Source: Trichobilharzia szidati
Lineage: Eukaryota; Platyhelminthes; Trematoda; Strigeidida; Schistosomatidae
Direction of reading: 5' to 3'
Length of the DNA stretch: 64,000 bases
Assembly: GCA_944472155.2 (NCBI GenBank)
Contig: OX235277.1
Span: forward strand, 26,918,804 to 26,982,803
Shown: positions 63,827 through 64,000 of the stretch, in pieces
Layout: every line of letters begins with the position of its first letter
Numbering within the stretch: position 1 is the first letter of the stretch
The notes under the pieces: model-generated
Database searches by the model: none
Told to the model about the DNA's origin: nothing
Seen by the model: the letters and a program-made list of their open reading frames with translations, nothing else
Made by a program: the position numbers and the translations under genes

Positions 63827-64000
63827 TTATGTTCAATGTGTAGTATAACCTCACTGATACGTTAAACGAAACCACGAATTTAGCATAATACATTACACAT
63901 CCAACTTGGTCTATCGGTGGTTACGTCACAGGATGATACTGCATGCCGTTATGGTCTTGCAAGAGGATCCTATTACCCAGTCAATAGGTTTATCGAGTCG
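63827..64000. other. No recognised feature
   Basis: Sequence beyond the 5' truncation point of the PLE. Nothing recognised. Confidence 0.5.

Noticed and set aside
1..64000. CRISPR arrays, operons, ribosome binding sites, riboswitches
   Set aside because: Nothing of the kind is visible and the sequence is eukaryotic repeat DNA.

Overview
The window is AT-rich, repeat-dense eukaryotic DNA. It most likely comes from a blood fluke of the genus Schistosoma or a close relative. The reasons are Smα-type SINEs carrying hammerhead ribozymes (HHRs), several families of Penelope-like elements (PLEs) with a C-terminal GIY-YIG endonuclease, and RTE-like and CR1-like non-LTR retrotransposon relics of the kind that fill schistosome genomes. 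I found no host protein-coding gene, rRNA or complete tRNA that I can support. Almost every recognisable reading frame is a broken retroelement.

Layout. 0.5-8.3 kb: LINE relics and a solo-LTR-like element (4354-6643) into which an HHR element and a PLE were inserted. 8.75-18.2 kb: a PLE (minus strand) interrupted by a second PLE (10-bp target duplication) and a CR1-like fragment, then five more PLE pieces, an LTR-like fragment, a tRNA-derived SINE and a GC-rich block of unknown nature. 18.24-35.46 kb (unit A) and 35.98-51.94 kb (unit B): a direct tandem duplication of about 17 kb, collinear along its length. Both units carry the same older insertions: an RTE 3' end, a PLE with inverted arms interrupted by a SINE and a CR1-like element, LINE relics and SINEs. 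They differ by clean later events: a PLE and a PLE-tail palindrome only in A; an RTE copy, an inverted-repeat HHR element and two SINE2 insertions only in B. 52-55 kb: a second inverted-repeat HHR element with a perfect 12-bp target duplication inside a PLE terminal repeat, followed by head-to-head PLEs. 55-64 kb: LTR fragments, a decayed LINE, two unrecognised small ORFs and a PLE with recognisable RT and endonuclease parts.

The most interesting signal is the repeated arrangement of hammerhead ribozymes as inverted pairs. An element at 38467-38749 is nearly a perfect palindrome, with an HHR on each strand around a Pol III B-box-like core; the plus-strand HHR keeps all core positions. A diverged relative lies at 52136-52748. 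The Smα-like SINEs at 32.7 and 50.6 kb also have an HHR at each end in opposite orientation. The inverted arms of the 19.5-22.6 kb PLE and its duplicate carry a different HHR type with a conserved stem I. HHRs in schistosome SINEs and in PLEs are known. The inverted-pair element family is, as far as I can tell from the sequence alone, the part that deserves a search. Repeat ends without a target duplication were judged by eye and may be off by tens of bases.
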